Below, in pieces: positions 1 to 13,681 of a stretch of 64,000 nt of DNA (positions are counted from its first letter, which is position 1; each line of letters opens with the position of its first letter). Origin of the DNA: Tetracentron sinense (taxonomy: Eukaryota; Streptophyta; Magnoliopsida; Trochodendrales; Trochodendraceae). The position numbers were made by a program, and so were the translations under genes. Under the pieces are notes generated by a model that did no database searches, had not been told where the DNA came from, and was given only the letters and a program-made list of their open reading frames with translations. Location: assembly GCA_015143295.1 (NCBI GenBank), contig CM026551.1:49960034-50024033 (forward strand), in the 5' to 3' direction.

Positions 1-468
1 GCATTAACAGTGATGCGTATCAAAACTCCTGATCTTAAACTAAGGTCTGTCATTATCCAAAATCTCAACATTGTGCCCGGAGCATCCCCTTCATTTAGCA
101 CGACACTGATCGGGCAAATGACCGTCAAGAATAAGAACTTTGGTCACTACACATTCGACAACAGCAGGGTAACGGTCTCCTATGGGGGCAATACAGTTGG
201 GGAGACCCAAAAAGCTAAAGGGTGCGCTAAGGCTAGAAATACTCGAAAGATGAATATTACCATGGAAGTGAGCTCGGAGAAGCTATGGAGTAATTCGAAC
301 CTGAGCAATGATGTCAGTTCAGGGATGTTAATTGTGAGCAGTCACGCCGAGTTGAGCGGCAAAGTGCAGTTGATGAAGATTATGAAAAAGCGTAAGACCG
401 CGGAAATGAATTGCATCATGAAGGTTTATTTGACAAGCCAAGCGATCGAGGATTTGAATTGTGAGTGA
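1..468 (+). CDS. LEA_2 / NDR1-HIN1-like protein, C-terminal part
   Basis: The frame is open from base 1 and ends at TGA 466-468, giving about 155 C-terminal residues; the gene starts left of the window. It reads ALTVMRIKTPDLKLRSV near the start and ends in a DLNCE-like tail. This layout (a VMRIKTPxxxLRSV strand, an N-x-N-F strand, a V-x-Y-x-G strand, and a short Cys-containing C-terminus) is that of the plant LEA_2/NHL family, hydroxyproline-rich-glycoprotein-like proteins. Family members usually have an N-terminal cytosolic stretch and one membrane anchor before this beta domain; that part would lie off the left edge. No stop or frameshift is seen, so it looks functional. The precise role is unknown; relatives are linked to stress or defence at the membrane. 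It is tail-to-tail with ARPC1, with a LINE in between. The ATGs near bases 13-15 are internal, not the true start. Confidence 0.85.
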   Translation, partial: ALTVMRIKTPDLKLRSVIIQNLNIVPGASPSFSTTLIGQMTVKNKNFGHYTFDNSRVTVSYGGNTVGETQKAKGCAKARNTRKMNITMEVSSEKLWSNSNLSNDVSSGMLIVSSHAELSGKVQLMKIMKKRKTAEMNCIMKVYLTSQAIEDLNCE

Positions 469-735
469 TATGCAATGCTTTAGGTTCTTTTTTAGCTGGG
501 GTTGGGGGTGTTGAGATTGATTTTTTTTTAGTGGTATTCTTTTATTTTTTTTGTTATTCCTATTGAATGAAGAGACCATAGTGGGGTTGAATACAGTCTC
601 TATGTATGTTATGCGTCCAATATTTGTATGTTTATTTGAATGGAGATTGCTCTATGAGCTCCTTATAGTTTATACCATCTCTCTTATATGCAATGCTCTC
701 GTCTTGTACACAAGCATACTTCTCTGTTTTCTTTG
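469..735 (+). other. 3' flank of the LEA-like gene
   Basis: T-rich sequence with no coding signal. It probably holds the 3' UTR of the gene ending at 468. No clear AATAAA was identified. Confidence 0.4.
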
Positions 736-896
736 ATTTTTAAAAACCAAGGTTATATATATATATATATATATATTTTTAAAATCAAGGTTAGATTGCT
801 TAACTCTAGGGGTGAGTGAATCTTAACTATAGTTGATGTGTTGTAAAAAGGGGGCATTGACCAATGAGGACTGCACATGCATTAGACTACATAGTC
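736..896. repeat. Half copy of the CATTAGACTA MITE family
   Basis: The segment carries GGTTAGATTGCTTAAC, GTGAGTGAATCTTAACTA and GACCAATGAGGACT, and ends in GCATTAGACTACATAGTC. The same blocks occur in reverse orientation in the complete copy at 62126-62329. The outer end abuts the poly(A) of the neighbouring LINE, so the element is truncated. Confidence 0.6.
754..776. repeat. (TA)n microsatellite
   Basis: An uninterrupted TA run sits between two copies of a TTTTTAAAA(A)CAAGGTTA-like segment. Confidence 0.9.
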
Positions 897-959
897 TTTT
901 TTTTTTGTTTGGAGGAACACCATATACATTAGGGAGGCTCCGGACCAAGTAGAGGAACC

Positions 960-2379
960 CGAGCCACCAGAATTTTCCTGCAATGCCATGGCATAAGATA
1001 CTGAGATTGGAACTGTCTAGAGACGCACATACCCAAGCTGTGTCGGGCAAGCTTGTGAGCGAAACTGTTGCCACTCCGAGGGTTATAAGTGACCACATGA
1101 TGAGGTATCTTTTAAATTTCTTTTCTGATGTCACGCAATGTTGCAGCAATTTCCGAAGGTCCCTTGATATTTGGTTGATGAAGAAGCTTAACCAAAACTT
1201 CTGCATCCAAAGCGAAATCCACTTTCTACCACCCTTCCGATACTCCAAGCGTGATAGCATTTCGAAGGGCAGCAGCTTCAGCTATCATGGCTGAACTGCT
1301 AGGGAGAGCTTGAATGAGACCTTGAAGGATGGTTCCTTTATGATTACGAGCTATGACTCCTGTGCCAGCAGTTTGTCTTGAAGGATTGTAGGCCCCATCT
1401 GAGTTGACTCTTATCCACCCATGTTGGAGAGGTTTCCAGGTGCTTCCAAGAGTGGGAATTGGTTGCCTTCTTGTTAAGTTGGTGGTATCAGGCATTCTTT
1501 TATTTTGAAGACATTCTTGAGCTAACCCTTCGGCTTGTTGAATGATTTGAACTGGGTTAGTGGGGGTCGCTTGAAATTTGCTACCATTTCGAGCTTTCCA
1601 TAAGCTCCACATAATGGTTGTGCATGGGGTTAGATAAGATACTTTCCTTTGCTCCTCCATGTCCCGAGTAGTCCAATGATTCCACCAGCCCCTCAGACTA
1701 TTGTGTGCTCCTTGATCCGAACGAAGGGATAGAGAGGAGCCCACCACACACATCGGGCTACAGGGCATTCAAATAGGATATGCTGAACCGTCTCCACGTG
1801 CTCGTCACAAGATTGGCAAAGAGGATCAAGAGAAATTTTTCGTTTGTGAAGGGCTTCATTAGTAGGAATGCTATCTTTTAGGCTATGCCAGATGAACCAA
1901 CTGATTTTGGTTGGAATAGGGAGTTTCCACAAGGCTTTCCATCCTTTAGATTGGATAGTATCAGCCAAACTAGCCTCTCCTCTATGACGTGTGGTGGTTG
2001 CATCCCAATGTTTGTGGTAAGCCGACAGGACAGTGAATAGCCCATTTTTTTCATAATGCCAGATGAGCTCAACCTCACTGTTATGTATGCTAAATGGCAT
2101 TTTGGTGATTGTTGTGACCTCCTCTTGTGTAAAACCTTGTCGCAGCCTGCTCCAATGCCAATCTCCTTCTGTCTCGTTAATAAAGTCTATCACTCGGTTC
2201 CATTGGTACATAGGGCCCTTAGTCGACCCCACCTTGAATTTTGGGAGAGTGGGAACCTCCCGAGGACTTATAGACTTGCCGTTACCCAAGTTCCAACGAA
2301 GACCCAATGAGAGTGCCTCCCGACCCGCTAGAATGCTTCTCCAACCCCACGAAGGCCGGCCTCCTGTCTTTGCACCCAA
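960..2379 (-). pseudogene. LINE C-terminal zinc-finger and RNase H domains (broken)
   Basis: From 2379 to 1693 the minus strand encodes the RT thumb/connector (GRPSWGWRSILAGRE) and a zf-RVT motif (CQSCDEHVETVQHILFEC). From 1768 to 1226 it encodes an RNase H fold starting WIRVNSDGAYN, with the first catalytic Asp in NSDGA. The frame shifts again near 1226, and the last helix region (KLARHSLGM, then PLLGPEPP) continues in another frame to about 960. RNase H-bearing LINEs of this layout are common in plants. Three frame changes make the protein non-functional. Confidence 0.8.
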
Positions 2380-2411
2380 GAAAGTGTCCTTGGGAAAGTA
2401 AATGCTCTTCG

Positions 2412-4162
2412 CTAAATGGCCCCAAAGGGAGGTTGGATTCTTGAGTAAATTTCATCCTTGTATTGCAATGAGAGAGCAGTGTTGAAGGAAACTAGATCCC
2501 TGAAACCCCCGCCTCCAATGCTTTTATTGTTGCACATTGTGCCCCACTTGACCCAGTGTATCTTTTTCCGGATGCTATCTTGCCCCCACCAGAAGTTGGC
2601 AACTGCAGAGTTTATCTCCCGACATAATTTGATGGGTAGCTTGAAGCAGCTCATCGCATAAGCAAGCACCAATTGCGCCACAGCTTTTATAAGAACATTC
2701 CTTCCACCCTTGGTGAGATATTTCCCCTTCCAACTTTGAATCTTGTTCAAGACTCGGTCCTTAATATGAGAGAAAAGATGTGATTTTGATTTGCCAAACA
2801 CCGAAGATAGTCCTAGGTATGTCCCCGGTCCGGTCAGCGTCTTGATTCTCAACATTTTGCTGATCATTTTCAGAACCTTGCAAGGAGTGTTCTTGCTAAA
2901 CATCAGCCTAGACTTATTGTAGTTGACCTCTTGGCCAGATAATCTACCAAATTCCTCAATAATGTCCTTCACATTGCCAGCTTCATGGGGGGACGCCTTA
3001 CAAAAAAGAATACTATCATCTGCAAAAAGCCTGTGAGTGCTAGTAGGGCTAGTTCGACGAATAGTTACGCCAGAAATGTTCTCATTGCTTTTGGCCTTAT
3101 CAATCATATGAGATAGGAAATTGAAAGCCAGAATAAAAATGTAGGGGGAAAGCGGATCTCCTTGACGCAGTCCCCGGGTTGGAGAGATATAGCCCTCAAC
3201 CTGCCCATTTATGAGAATGGAATAGTTGACCGTCGTAATGCACTGCATGAATAGGTGGACCCATTTCTCACAGAAGCCGCTTTTCCGGAGGACTACTTCG
3301 ATGAATCCCCACTTCATTCTATCATAAGCTTTATTCATGTCTAATTTCATTGTCATGTTCCATTTAGAGCTCTTTTTTTGAGTTTTCATATGATGGAGCA
3401 TCTCATGAGTAATAAGAATATTCTCCTGGATGCTCCTACCAGATATGAAAGCGCTCTGAGAGGGGTGAACAATATTTCCCATAATTTGCTTCATGCGATT
3501 AACCAGTACTTTGGCCAAGATTTTATAAAGAACATTGCAAAGGCTAATAGGACATAATTGACCTATGTTCTACGGGTTAGGCACTTTTGGAATTAAGACT
3601 ATATGAGTATAGTTAACTTGCTTGAGCATGAATCCCTCATAAAAGAATCTTTTGGTAGCCTGAATCACTTGCAGGCCAATTGTGTCCCAGTAATGTTGGA
3701 AGAATAAGGCCGGCATACCATTAGGGCCCGGAGCTTTTGTTGGTCCTATCTGGAACACAACATTCTTGATTTCATTATCAGATAATTCTTGACAGAGATC
3801 ATCGTTCATTTGGGTTGCAACTATTTTTGGAAAGGCATCAAAAAACTCATTAGTGATGGTAAGATTGGAAGATGACAATAATTTGGTCAAATGATTCAGA
3901 ATACAGTTATTAATCTCTGAAGGTTTTGTGAAGCTCTCTCCTTGTTCATTGGAGAGTAGGTGATACTCTCGATCTTGTTGATATGGCACCGCTGAATTGT
4001 AGACAAATGGAAGACATTTGTATTTCGGTCCCCTTCACGTAACCATTTAACCCTTGATTTTTGAGTCCAAAACATTTCTTCCTGAGTCTGGGTTAAATCT
4101 AGATCCTTTTGCAGTTCTTCCTCTTTGTTCCTTACATCAGTGGTTGGGAATTGCAACTGCAA
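2412..4162 (-). pseudogene. LINE reverse transcriptase (broken)
   Basis: The frame runs from the linker (QKSRVKWLREGDRNTNVFH) through RT fingers (APGPNGMPALFFQHYW) and palm (SAFISGRSIQENILITHEML), with the catalytic box FADD encoded at 3015-3026 (LFADDSILFCKA). An in-frame TAG at 3570-3572 (after PKVPNP) splits an otherwise continuous frame. The N-terminal piece overlaps a shifted frame near 3896-3989, which points to a frameshift. The frame ends at 2412, where the junction to the next domain is also shifted. The enzyme would copy its own RNA at a nicked target in the nucleus; here it is dead through the stop and frameshifts, although the FADD residues remain. Confidence 0.85.
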
Positions 4163-4215
4163 GGATTCAATTTGGTTGATAAGCTCTTTCTTCCTTCTGT
4201 GAATATCCCCAAACT

Positions 4216-4719
4216 AATGCGGCAGTAAGTTAAGTATTTCCCATTTTCTTTGCTTTTACTACGTTTGTTTCAACTCTTGATCCTATGTTTTCTGCACCTT
4301 TATGTATGTCCAGCAATATAAGTCGGATAACTCACATTCATTAATATTGTTAAGCTCACATTCACATGTTCATATGGTTAAGCATAACTATATTATCATT
4401 TATATATCTATTTTTACTAAAAGCAAAGGTTGGATGGATGAAATCTAGATGTGGGTGAATCTTAACCACGGTTAGTGGGTGTTAAAAAGGATGGCGTGGT
4501 CCAATGAGATCCGCAGTCAGCTTCCCTTTCCCATTGCCCTTTTGAAATAAGGAGCGGCCTCTAATTTTAGCAGCTGTGGCTAAAATTTAGAGTATAATAT
4601 TTTAGCAGCAGCTGCTAATTACTTGAAAAAAAAAAAAGGAAAAAAAAAGTGGCTTCTTTTAAGAATTGTTCGTAACTACATAGCAAAGCTCTAACTAAAA
4701 ACCTGGTAATTGCTACATT
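4216..4719. repeat. Intergenic; MITE module at about 4425-4530
   Basis: Between the LINE and the ARPC1 3' end. Around 4425-4530 the sequence has AGCAAAGGTTGGATGGATG, GTGAATCTTAACCACGG and TGGTCCAATGAGATCCGCA, a diverged part of the module shared with the MITEs at 736-896 and 62126-62329. The rest is AT-rich with no coding signal. Confidence 0.45.
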
Positions 4720-4738
4720 ACAAATCAAGAAAGAAGTT

Positions 4739-4744
4739 TTTATT
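4739..4744 (-). terminator. ARPC1: Probable ARPC1 polyadenylation signal
   Basis: AATAAA on the minus strand (TTTATT on plus), about 280 bp after the ARPC1 stop codon, in T/G-rich sequence. The 3' UTR would be about 4720-5021. Confidence 0.55.
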
Positions 4745-5021
4745 GTAGAAAAGTATTACAAACAGGCATAAGAAGTTATAGTTAGCACAACTATGGCTTA
4801 TAGAAAACGGTTTACAACTTAAACCACACAGTTGGAATTGACTTCCTATACACCATCAAACTCCATATATCAGTTCGCCAACCTCAGTTTACAGCACAAC
4901 TAAAATATATAAAATATGACTAGGGCCTTAAGATCAAATGTCTCCAATTAATCTTGAACTATGGGTAGATCATGATCATTGAGGAAAAGGCTCAAAAAAG
5001 AAAATTGTAGGAACCCTTCAA

Positions 5022-5083
5022 TTATAATGAAGAAATATCTGCTTGATTTTCTAAATCCCAAATCACCACTTTGCCATCCAATC
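5022..5083 (-). CDS. ARPC1: ARPC1 exon 15 (last)
   Basis: 62 nt including TAA at 5022-5024: [19 protein letters not shown]. Acceptor TTTTTACAG. Final WD motif IWDLE. Confidence 0.95.
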
Positions 5084-8000
5084 CTGTAAAAAGGCAAGAG
5101 CAAGGATAAAAGGAGGTTCAGCAGAAGGTTGACGTATTTTTTGTTGAGGACTAGAATCAGAAGATAAAATCAAAGTGTTGACTAACCTGAAGTGCTGAAA
5201 CGCTTCACTGTACCATTCTCTGCCTTCATCAATGGCACGATACAACTAGAGTTCCCAGTTAATAAAGTGAAGGTCTCAGTAGTCGGTCAATAATGTATTA
5301 AGGTCTCAGTAGTTGAAATGTAGTAGCTAAGGAGAACATAAAGAAAGATGTATAACAACTAGGGTTAACAGAAATGAACATGACAAGCAAGAAAATGTTA
5401 CAGAAGAAATACATACTTAATGCAATTCTCGTGAACACCTTCGCGGGGTCTTGAAGATTCAACTGCATCATTGCTCACTCCATGTTTCGATTGGCCGTAG
5501 AGTTTCCCAAATGCTTCAGAGAACTTGTAAAGAAGAGGAAAAACATTCTAATATCAAATATGTCTTCTATAGAAGGCAATAAACTACCGCAAAATAGGAT
5601 ACCAGAGGCGTATATAATTTACGAACATTGGCCACGTATGAATTGTAACATTCATGTCAATGTAATTGAGGTTATCTATATTTTCTTCCCCGTAATTCCA
5701 CATATCTATTTAGACTTTCATCAGCTTGGGCTCGCTTTGAGCGTTCCTATTTCTCCCAAGTGCAGAGATGGGGAGTAGTCCAATCAAAGGCCAACAGTAA
5801 AGAGGACAAAATAGCACGTAGACATCCAATATCAGAATGGCTGGATTAACTAAATTCTAGTTTTGTGACTTTAATTGCAACTTGGATTTGCATCACACTA
5901 GAACTAGTCATGCCAGGGAACAGAAAATCAATGTCTTAATAACTGACCTGAAGTTCGACCCCGATGGGGAGTAATCAATGTTTTAACAACCTAAGGGTCT
6001 AGTTCCCGGGTTAGCCAGTTGAACTGGCCGATTCAACCAATTCAAAACACAGCAGGAGATAAGATAATTTAGATCCTAGTCATCTTAAGAACCGAACTCA
6101 AAAGTGCTATACTATTATTTACTGTCTGGCTTTCACATCTATATATAACCATTAGAATTTGGAAAGGACCTGAGATAAACTGATCCTATGCTCTCAATGG
6201 ACTTCTCTAGCAACATTTTTTTTCATGCTTGCATGAACCAGTTGTGGACTGCGTCAGCTGTTAGACATGTAGTTTCCTGACAAAGTTAATTCTTTTTTTC
6301 TTTTTTTTTTGCTTTTAACTTCACACTTTATTGTCTCTGATTCTTGATCATGCGCGGAATGATCTTTTCTACACTTATGTGTTCATAGTTTTGAATGATC
6401 AGAGGAAACATGGCAGATCCATGGTCCTTGGTCAACTTTGTAGGAATTTAGTTGTTGAGGTTCGAATGTGACAGGAAGAACAGACTTAAACAATTCCCGG
6501 TGTACCTGAAATACAGTAGGCTTCTTAATAATTAATAATCATGGTGGAAATAGATTTCATTAATCAATAGTCGCTATATTATATTCAACATATTATAGTT
6601 TTATATGTGCAACCACAGATCATTATAACAAATTTATTTATTATATTTTTAAAGGTGCAAACATTTAATACAAGCTTCATTTGCAAGTATGCCAAGTTAG
6701 CATAAGAAAAAGTTACATTTCTACTAACCAAAAAAAAACATATTGAGCTATCTTTAAAATATATATATCAAGCTAGCACAAGAAAAAGGTTATTTTTTAA
6801 CTTAGGGAATGAAAGAATTTGAATGAATGTGTTCAAAATACATTTCTTGAACCCTAATTTTTGTTTTTTGTTTTTTTGTTAATGTATCTTGTTGCCTTTT
6901 AAAGTTAAAACCCCAGATTTTCTGTCATGTTTTCTTCATTTTATTAACAGTGTTTTCAGGTTGAACTAAAAATAGTGCAGTGACTATAGCATTTAGTGAA
7001 AATTGGCATTATAGTAATGTAAGTATGTAACAATATATATAAACCAGTGTTCGAAAATGTGTGAGGCGTGAGGCTTAAGCCTCACAAGAAAGACTTATTC
7101 TCTCTCATTTTAACAAATAAATAAAATTACAAAAATATTTAAAAAGTTAATTAAAGATTATATTACATATATATATATAGAGAAAGATGTATGCATACAT
7201 ATATTTGTATTCGTGTACATTGTGTGTGTGAATGTGGGCACGCACGCACACAAAAAATACTATTTAAATTATTTAACTATCAAAAATATATAGGAAGCAA
7301 ATACTAAAATTTAAATTTACTTTTGTTCATATACATATTGAAGATGATGTTTAATCATCAATTCATGTGGTGGATTTAGAATTTTAGTAAAAAAGTCATA
7401 AACTTCATTGTAGGCTAGTGGCTCCAAATTTTTGCAATGTCTAGTAGGGAAATTGGTGTGAATTAGACTCAAAAGGGTTTTAAAAGTCTAAATACGTCAA
7501 ACAAAATAAATTAAGTGTTAGTTAAAACCAATATTATTATCATTATTTTTAAGGTCTAATCTAAAATAAATAAAGTGTTATTAGTTGAAACAAATTTAAA
7601 ATAAAAAATAACGTTCAAGTCTTAATTATGTGGCTAGAATCTTAATTTTAGTTAATGTATGAAACGTACATTTTAGAAATAAAGTGAGCCTCAAGGCATG
7701 AGGCGTGCTGCTCGTGTTAGCTTCACACTTTGAGGTATGAGCCTCATGGTTAAGCCTCAAGGCGTTTTCCTTAAGACTTACCTCGAGGCAAGCCTCAAGG
7801 CGTAAGCCTCACATGCTTTTCAAAACATTGATATAAACATCCACTATGTGCATATGCATAGTAATGATATCTTATAATGCCGGGTATTAGGAATCCAAAG
7901 GGGATCTTTACAATGAAAGATTTTTATAGTTTCCTTTTGCTAAAAGAGGTTGCAGAGTTGGTGAGAATGCTGAGGCTTATGAAGATTTTTTTTAATGGCT

Positions 8001-11000
8001 TAGGAAGATTTGGAAATCACATATTCCCCCCAAAATCCAAGTGTTTAATGGTCAGCGATTTTGGACAAGATACTGACACTTGGTCATATTAGGACCAGGG
8101 GTTTCCAGTTTCCCAAGAGGTGCTGCATGTCAAAAAGCAAACAAGAACATGCATCATCTTCTTCATTGTCTTGTGGCATGGACCATAAGGAGTTTCTTCT
8201 ATTCTCTGTTTCAGGTTCCCACTGTGTGCAATAAGGAAGTTGGTGACGTTTTCCCTGGCCAAAAGGAGTTTTCAACAGGAGAGGCAATACTCCTTGGGCC
8301 TTTGATGGATTGAATCTCTTGGCCAAAAGGAGTTTTCAGCAGGAGAGGCAATACTCCAAGGCTTGGGGTATGCTGCCCTATGTAATCTCTTGGGTATTTG
8401 GAGAGAGAGGAAGAAACAGGACCTTTGATGGATTGAATCTTCCATCCAAAGCTGTGCGTACGTAACTGGACGATGGCTTTAAAGTTAAAGGAATTTAGGG
8501 TGTAAATACTTATGTTTTTTTGTCGAGATGGAATCAGTTAGTTATTGGGGGGATTCCTAACCTTTTAATTTGCTCCTTTAGGGGAATAGCCTCATTCCCC
8601 TCTTGTATATTCTTTTTTGTTCAATTCAATTTCTTCTTATTCATTAAAAAAAAGATATCTGATAATGAACTGAAATGCCTCGAAATATTATTATTTAGAA
8701 AATATTAGAAATAACTAGTTATTAGTTAATAAAATAATTAATTATCAGAGGGCCTACTGCATACACAGCTGGGGTGAGTTCGGGCAAATTATTGTGTGGC
8801 TAAGACGAGTGTGATGATCATATGATGCTGTGATGTTTTTCCATTAAGTATTGTGTATTAGATAAGAGGTTTAGCTTGATGTGTTTGTCCTTACAATAAA
8901 TTAATGGGCTTTGTATCACCAACACATTACCTTTTGGTGTAAAAGGGTCGTTTATTTAAACCATTTTTACCTACTCACTTCAAAATGTTTACACATACAG
9001 AAACAGTGACAATTATGAAACATGTACATACCTGTGAACCATATTTTGAGCTCGATGGTGCCATTTTTCTTGCATTAAGGAATCTGACAAAGCTCCTAGA
9101 ACAACATAAACAGAAACATCATCTTAGTACCTTCTCTCCAAAGAATAAGAGAACATATTTTGACGAACGTAATTCTTTTCCAAAATGTGGAAGTGCAGTC
9201 TATGGCTTTCAAAGGGAAGCTGTTATCACCAATGGAATTCAATTAATCAACTTCTATAGCTAAGACCAATAACCAGATAAAATATATGTTACATAAAGAA
9301 CACCAAGGAAATCGACACTTGAATGCAAAAAAGGGTAAAAGCACTCCAATGTCCAAAACAATTAACAATTATACTTATCATAAATATCACTTGACCAATT
9401 TGTTACACTGGGCTGCCAGAATGCCAGTGGACTGTCACATCTCTAGCAAATAATGGCCTAAGAAAATACCCTATGGTACCAAGAATGGGTATAAGAAATT
9501 CAAATACAGAATGTACAATTTTGTTAAGAAAGGTGTCAAAGATACAAGAAATAAGATATGATCCACTTGATTAGACCCTGACTTACCATATACCTCTTTC
9601 ATCTGCTGCAAAAACCATGGGGTTACAGTCAAATCCCACTCCTATGACCAGCCTCTCAGAAACAAATAAGACCTGGAAAAAGGTCATACAGTGCTCACGC
9701 AGTCTTCAGTGTACAGATCAATATGAAGAATAAGAAGAATCAAAAGAAAATGAATAGAATTTTAGGATCGTAAGGTTAACAAGAGAGGATGCTGACCCAC
9801 ATCACGGAGAGGCAAATCATGAAATGCTACATTTTGGGCAGAAGGGGAAGGACCAACATCATCAACAAAGTAGATCATAGAATTATGACCTGATCAAATT
9901 GAAAAAAGAGGAGACACTTAAGAAGATAAATATTTATACAGCTTACAATCGCATTAGATAATGACAGACCCACAAGTTTATAATCAATTCAAGCATCTAT
10001 AGAATATCAACGCACTCATATTTTGATACATCCATTCGACAATAAATATGACATCAAACTAGTAAAGAACATAAATAAAATGTCTCTGCAGTTATCCACA
10101 GCACAATAAACAAATTTAAATCACATTTCAGTTTCAACGGGAGTTTATGTAAGACAAAAACTGCAAGTCCAAAACAATTGCAATGAAGCAATGAAAGAAA
10201 ATATTCATTTCTTGAGATATTTGTAGCTTGCACTTCTGAGAAATAGCAAATGTTGTAATTTTTTTTAATCGGTAATAGCAAATGCTGTAATTAAGAATAG
10301 GAAATACAGTTTCCCATGTTGGGAGTTCTTTCCTTACAAAACAGATACAGAGGAGAGAAATTTCTGACCTACATAAGCTAAGGTATTGCCAGATGGGGAC
10401 CACCTTACACCGAATGCCCAGCTATATGAGAGATCAAGCTGAATGATTTGCTGCTTCAACAAAAGGGGAAAAAACATTTACATAAGCCAATAGCATTTAA
10501 AAGTAAATCATAGGAACAAAAATCAGATACCTAAACTTTCAAGTGAAGACACGTCATGTAAAAATAAAATGTGATAATCTTATAAACAACAATCCTATGA
10601 TTTAAATTTGAATCCAACAATTCAAATTGAATCTTAAGCCAACCGATTTCAATCCTAGGTCTGAATCCCTTTTGAGAAAAAATCCTACATTTTGTCATTC
10701 AAATCTTAGGATTCGCTATTTGCATCTTAGGTCCTATCCAAACCAACAATTTGAGTTTATGAAAGTCTGCTTTGAGAAGCTGTTAGAAGTATTTTTTTGA
10801 GAAAGATTCTTGGTATGCATATGAAGTAAACCTAACTTTACGGCAGTAATGTATTATTTTATGGTTCAACGCACAAAATATGGTGTTAAAACAATGCATG
10901 ATAATAGAGAGTGGAGAGAAGGTTGGCCGCAAAGAAGAACTATCTACCCTTGGGTGGTTGGACTACACTCAACAAGAGTACCCTCGCAAGTCTCCTGAAC

Positions 11001-13643
11001 TTTTTACATGTCCATCTTCAAGATGCTTGTTTCAGATGCCAAGCAACTTGAGGATCAGTAAAACCTCCATTTTTTAGGGGAATGGCAGGAGAGATAAGAG
11101 GTTTCATCGAGTTAGATGGGATGGGTGTGCCACCCAAAGGGAGTGTGATGAGTTGGGTTTTAGAAGACTTCATAGCATGAACATAGCTCTCCTAGGAAAG
11201 TGGTTATGAGGTTTAGCAAAGAGGATGGCATTTTATGGAGAAGGATCACTGACACCAAATTCATAACATCCAGCAGATGTTGGGACTCGTAGCTAATCAC
11301 CGGTTCTTAAGGAGTTGAACTGCGGAAGGGGATTATGCAGAGCCACGAACAGTTTTTTAGCAAGTAGGTTTAAATGCATGGAGAACCAGTAGAGTACAGT
11401 TATGGGAGGATGAGTGGGGTCATCTTTTGTTGAAAGGCAAACAAGCTCATTAAAATAGTCCCTCAAAAGGAGGCTTTGGTTGCAATTTGAAAGAAGAAAG
11501 AGAGAAGTCATTTGGAATCCAGTCTTCAAAAGAAAGAGGGACAAGGAGATTTAATAAGTGGCTTGTTCTACTCTCTAGGCTGAGATATAACCTTATATGC
11601 AAGGAAGAGAAAAATGGTACGGAACCCAATTTTAAAAAGATAAGGTGAACACTTGTGCCCACTAAGGTGAAGTCTTTCATATGGTCGATCTCTTAGAACA
11701 AGATGCTCACAGTTACCTTACGAATTGAGGGAAGGCGAACCTTAATACATGTTATATGTGCACGGTGAATGAAGAGGATGTCAATCATCTTCTAGTCCAT
11801 TATCTAATCGCTGGGACAATTTGGTGCTTTTTTAATCCCTCTTTAGTTTGTTATGGACCTATGGTCCCACCCGAAAGAAGTAAAGGGAATATTTTTGGTT
11901 GCCCAAAAGGATGGTTTGGTACTAGGAGGAAGATACGATGGAACATTTTGGCTTATGCACTTTGTTCAGCATCTGGAAAGAAGAGAAATCGTAGGATTTT
12001 TGAAGGTTCAAACTTCAAAATTCTTTTATCCCAAAGTCATGTAATGATAATGGATGGACACTATTCAGCTGGGCATCCATTCTTAAGGAGTTATCTGGTT
12101 ACTAGAAGCCCTGATTTTGTGTAAAATTGGAGTCATTTTGGAAAATGAATCTTAACCTTGTACTTTTGTGGGCCCAATGAGGCCAGTAAATATTAATTCA
12201 TATTGATACAATTACATGTTCTTCTCAAGGAGAAGCTGACTCAAGGGAAATAATACCCAAACTAGGCTACACAAATTTGGGCTCTCACGGAGATTAGTGT
12301 GTTCTATTGCAAGCAGTGCTTGCTTAAGGAAAATACCTCTAGGCTCAACCTTAGAGGCTCAAATCCCCTGAGACCCAACACCAAATGTGAGGCTCACATG
12401 AGGCACATGTCTTATGCCTTGATTTGAAGCTCCTTTTGTTTGAGGCAAGCGCCTCTTACATTAATCAACATAGTTGTTTATTTATTTAAACTAACACTTC
12501 ATTCATTACAATTGACGTTATTAGAGTTTTTAAAACCATTTCAATCTCTATTTACCATTAAGGATTTCCCTAGTAGACGCCAAAGGGATTGGAGCCAATG
12601 GCCTAAAATGTAGTTCTTCATGACTTCTTTAGGACTGTTTATTGAAATTCACAATCCACCACATGAAATGACGACTAAACATCATTTGTTTTCTATTATG
12701 TATAAAAAAGCACCATTTGCAGTGTAAGCTTGCCTCTCTTATAGTAATTTTTTCTCCATGTGATTGTTGAATTATTCCTGTAATGTGTTATATATGTAGA
12801 TATATATTATATATCCGTATATGTTATATCATTTGCAGTGTAAGCTTACCTCTCTTATATTTACACTCCCGCACACAAAGATATATATAATTTTTCATTA
12901 CTTCTTTAACCTTTCTGTATTTGTTCTCGCTTCTAATTAGTTTTTGATTTTTAAAAAAATGAGGGAGCATGAGGCTTAAGCTTCATGCCTCAAGGCTTAT
13001 GCTTCAAACATCTGGAGGTCCTAATGCTTCGCCTCACGCTTCCACCTTTTTAAAACGTTAATTGCAAGACATTTGATTGATTCATATAACAAACATGAAT
13101 ACTTTAACATTTGTGTTCAATATGCTCATATATTAATTTCAACATTTGGAAGACGATGAAGGTAGGTATAATCCTATCAGTTGGAGTGTGAACTGTTTCT
13201 AACTCTATGTCTAAATTGTTGCTCATCTAATATACTGTATTTGCATGAGATACTTACATTTAACTTCAACATCAAATGACGTAGATTTTTGTGAATCATA
13301 ATGTGTTTCCTGGGTTTTTGATTCTTAACTCGTCATTTCATCTCTACATGTAAGTTTCCTCCAACAATGGACCTGGACAACACGGAGTGGCCAAAATGAC
13401 TCATGTAGCCCCGCCCAAATAGTTTGGATACGGCTCTCATATTTATTACATATGTAGGAAAAGATGGAAGGTTCACTATGCCTGATGAGCATGGTTCATA
13501 AATCGGTATCTAGGTGGGCATCGATAAGTCAAAAATAGGAAACATATCAATACTTATCGAGGAAACAGACAAAAATGCTGTAAAAAAATTGAAGAAATAT
13601 GGAAAACATGAAATGTAAAGCCAAACTTATTTTAGTACAAAGA

Positions 13644-13681
<38 letters not shown>

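Larger units (their letters stand above)
897..4215 (-). mobile_element. 5'-truncated L1-type LINE
   Basis: Minus-strand reading gives, in order, the EN-RT linker (WLREGDRNTNVFH), reverse transcriptase, a zinc-finger-like RVT tail and an RNase H domain. It finishes at a poly(A) run (T-run on the plus strand at 897-908). The 5' part, including the endonuclease, is missing, as expected for target-primed reverse transcription that stopped early. No clean target duplication was found. It lies between the convergent LEA-like and ARPC1 genes. Confidence 0.9.

Noticed and set aside
10880-11077. 65-codon plus-strand frame in intron 8
   Set aside because: No recognisable motif, no neighbouring exon signals, and inside a transposon-rich intron.
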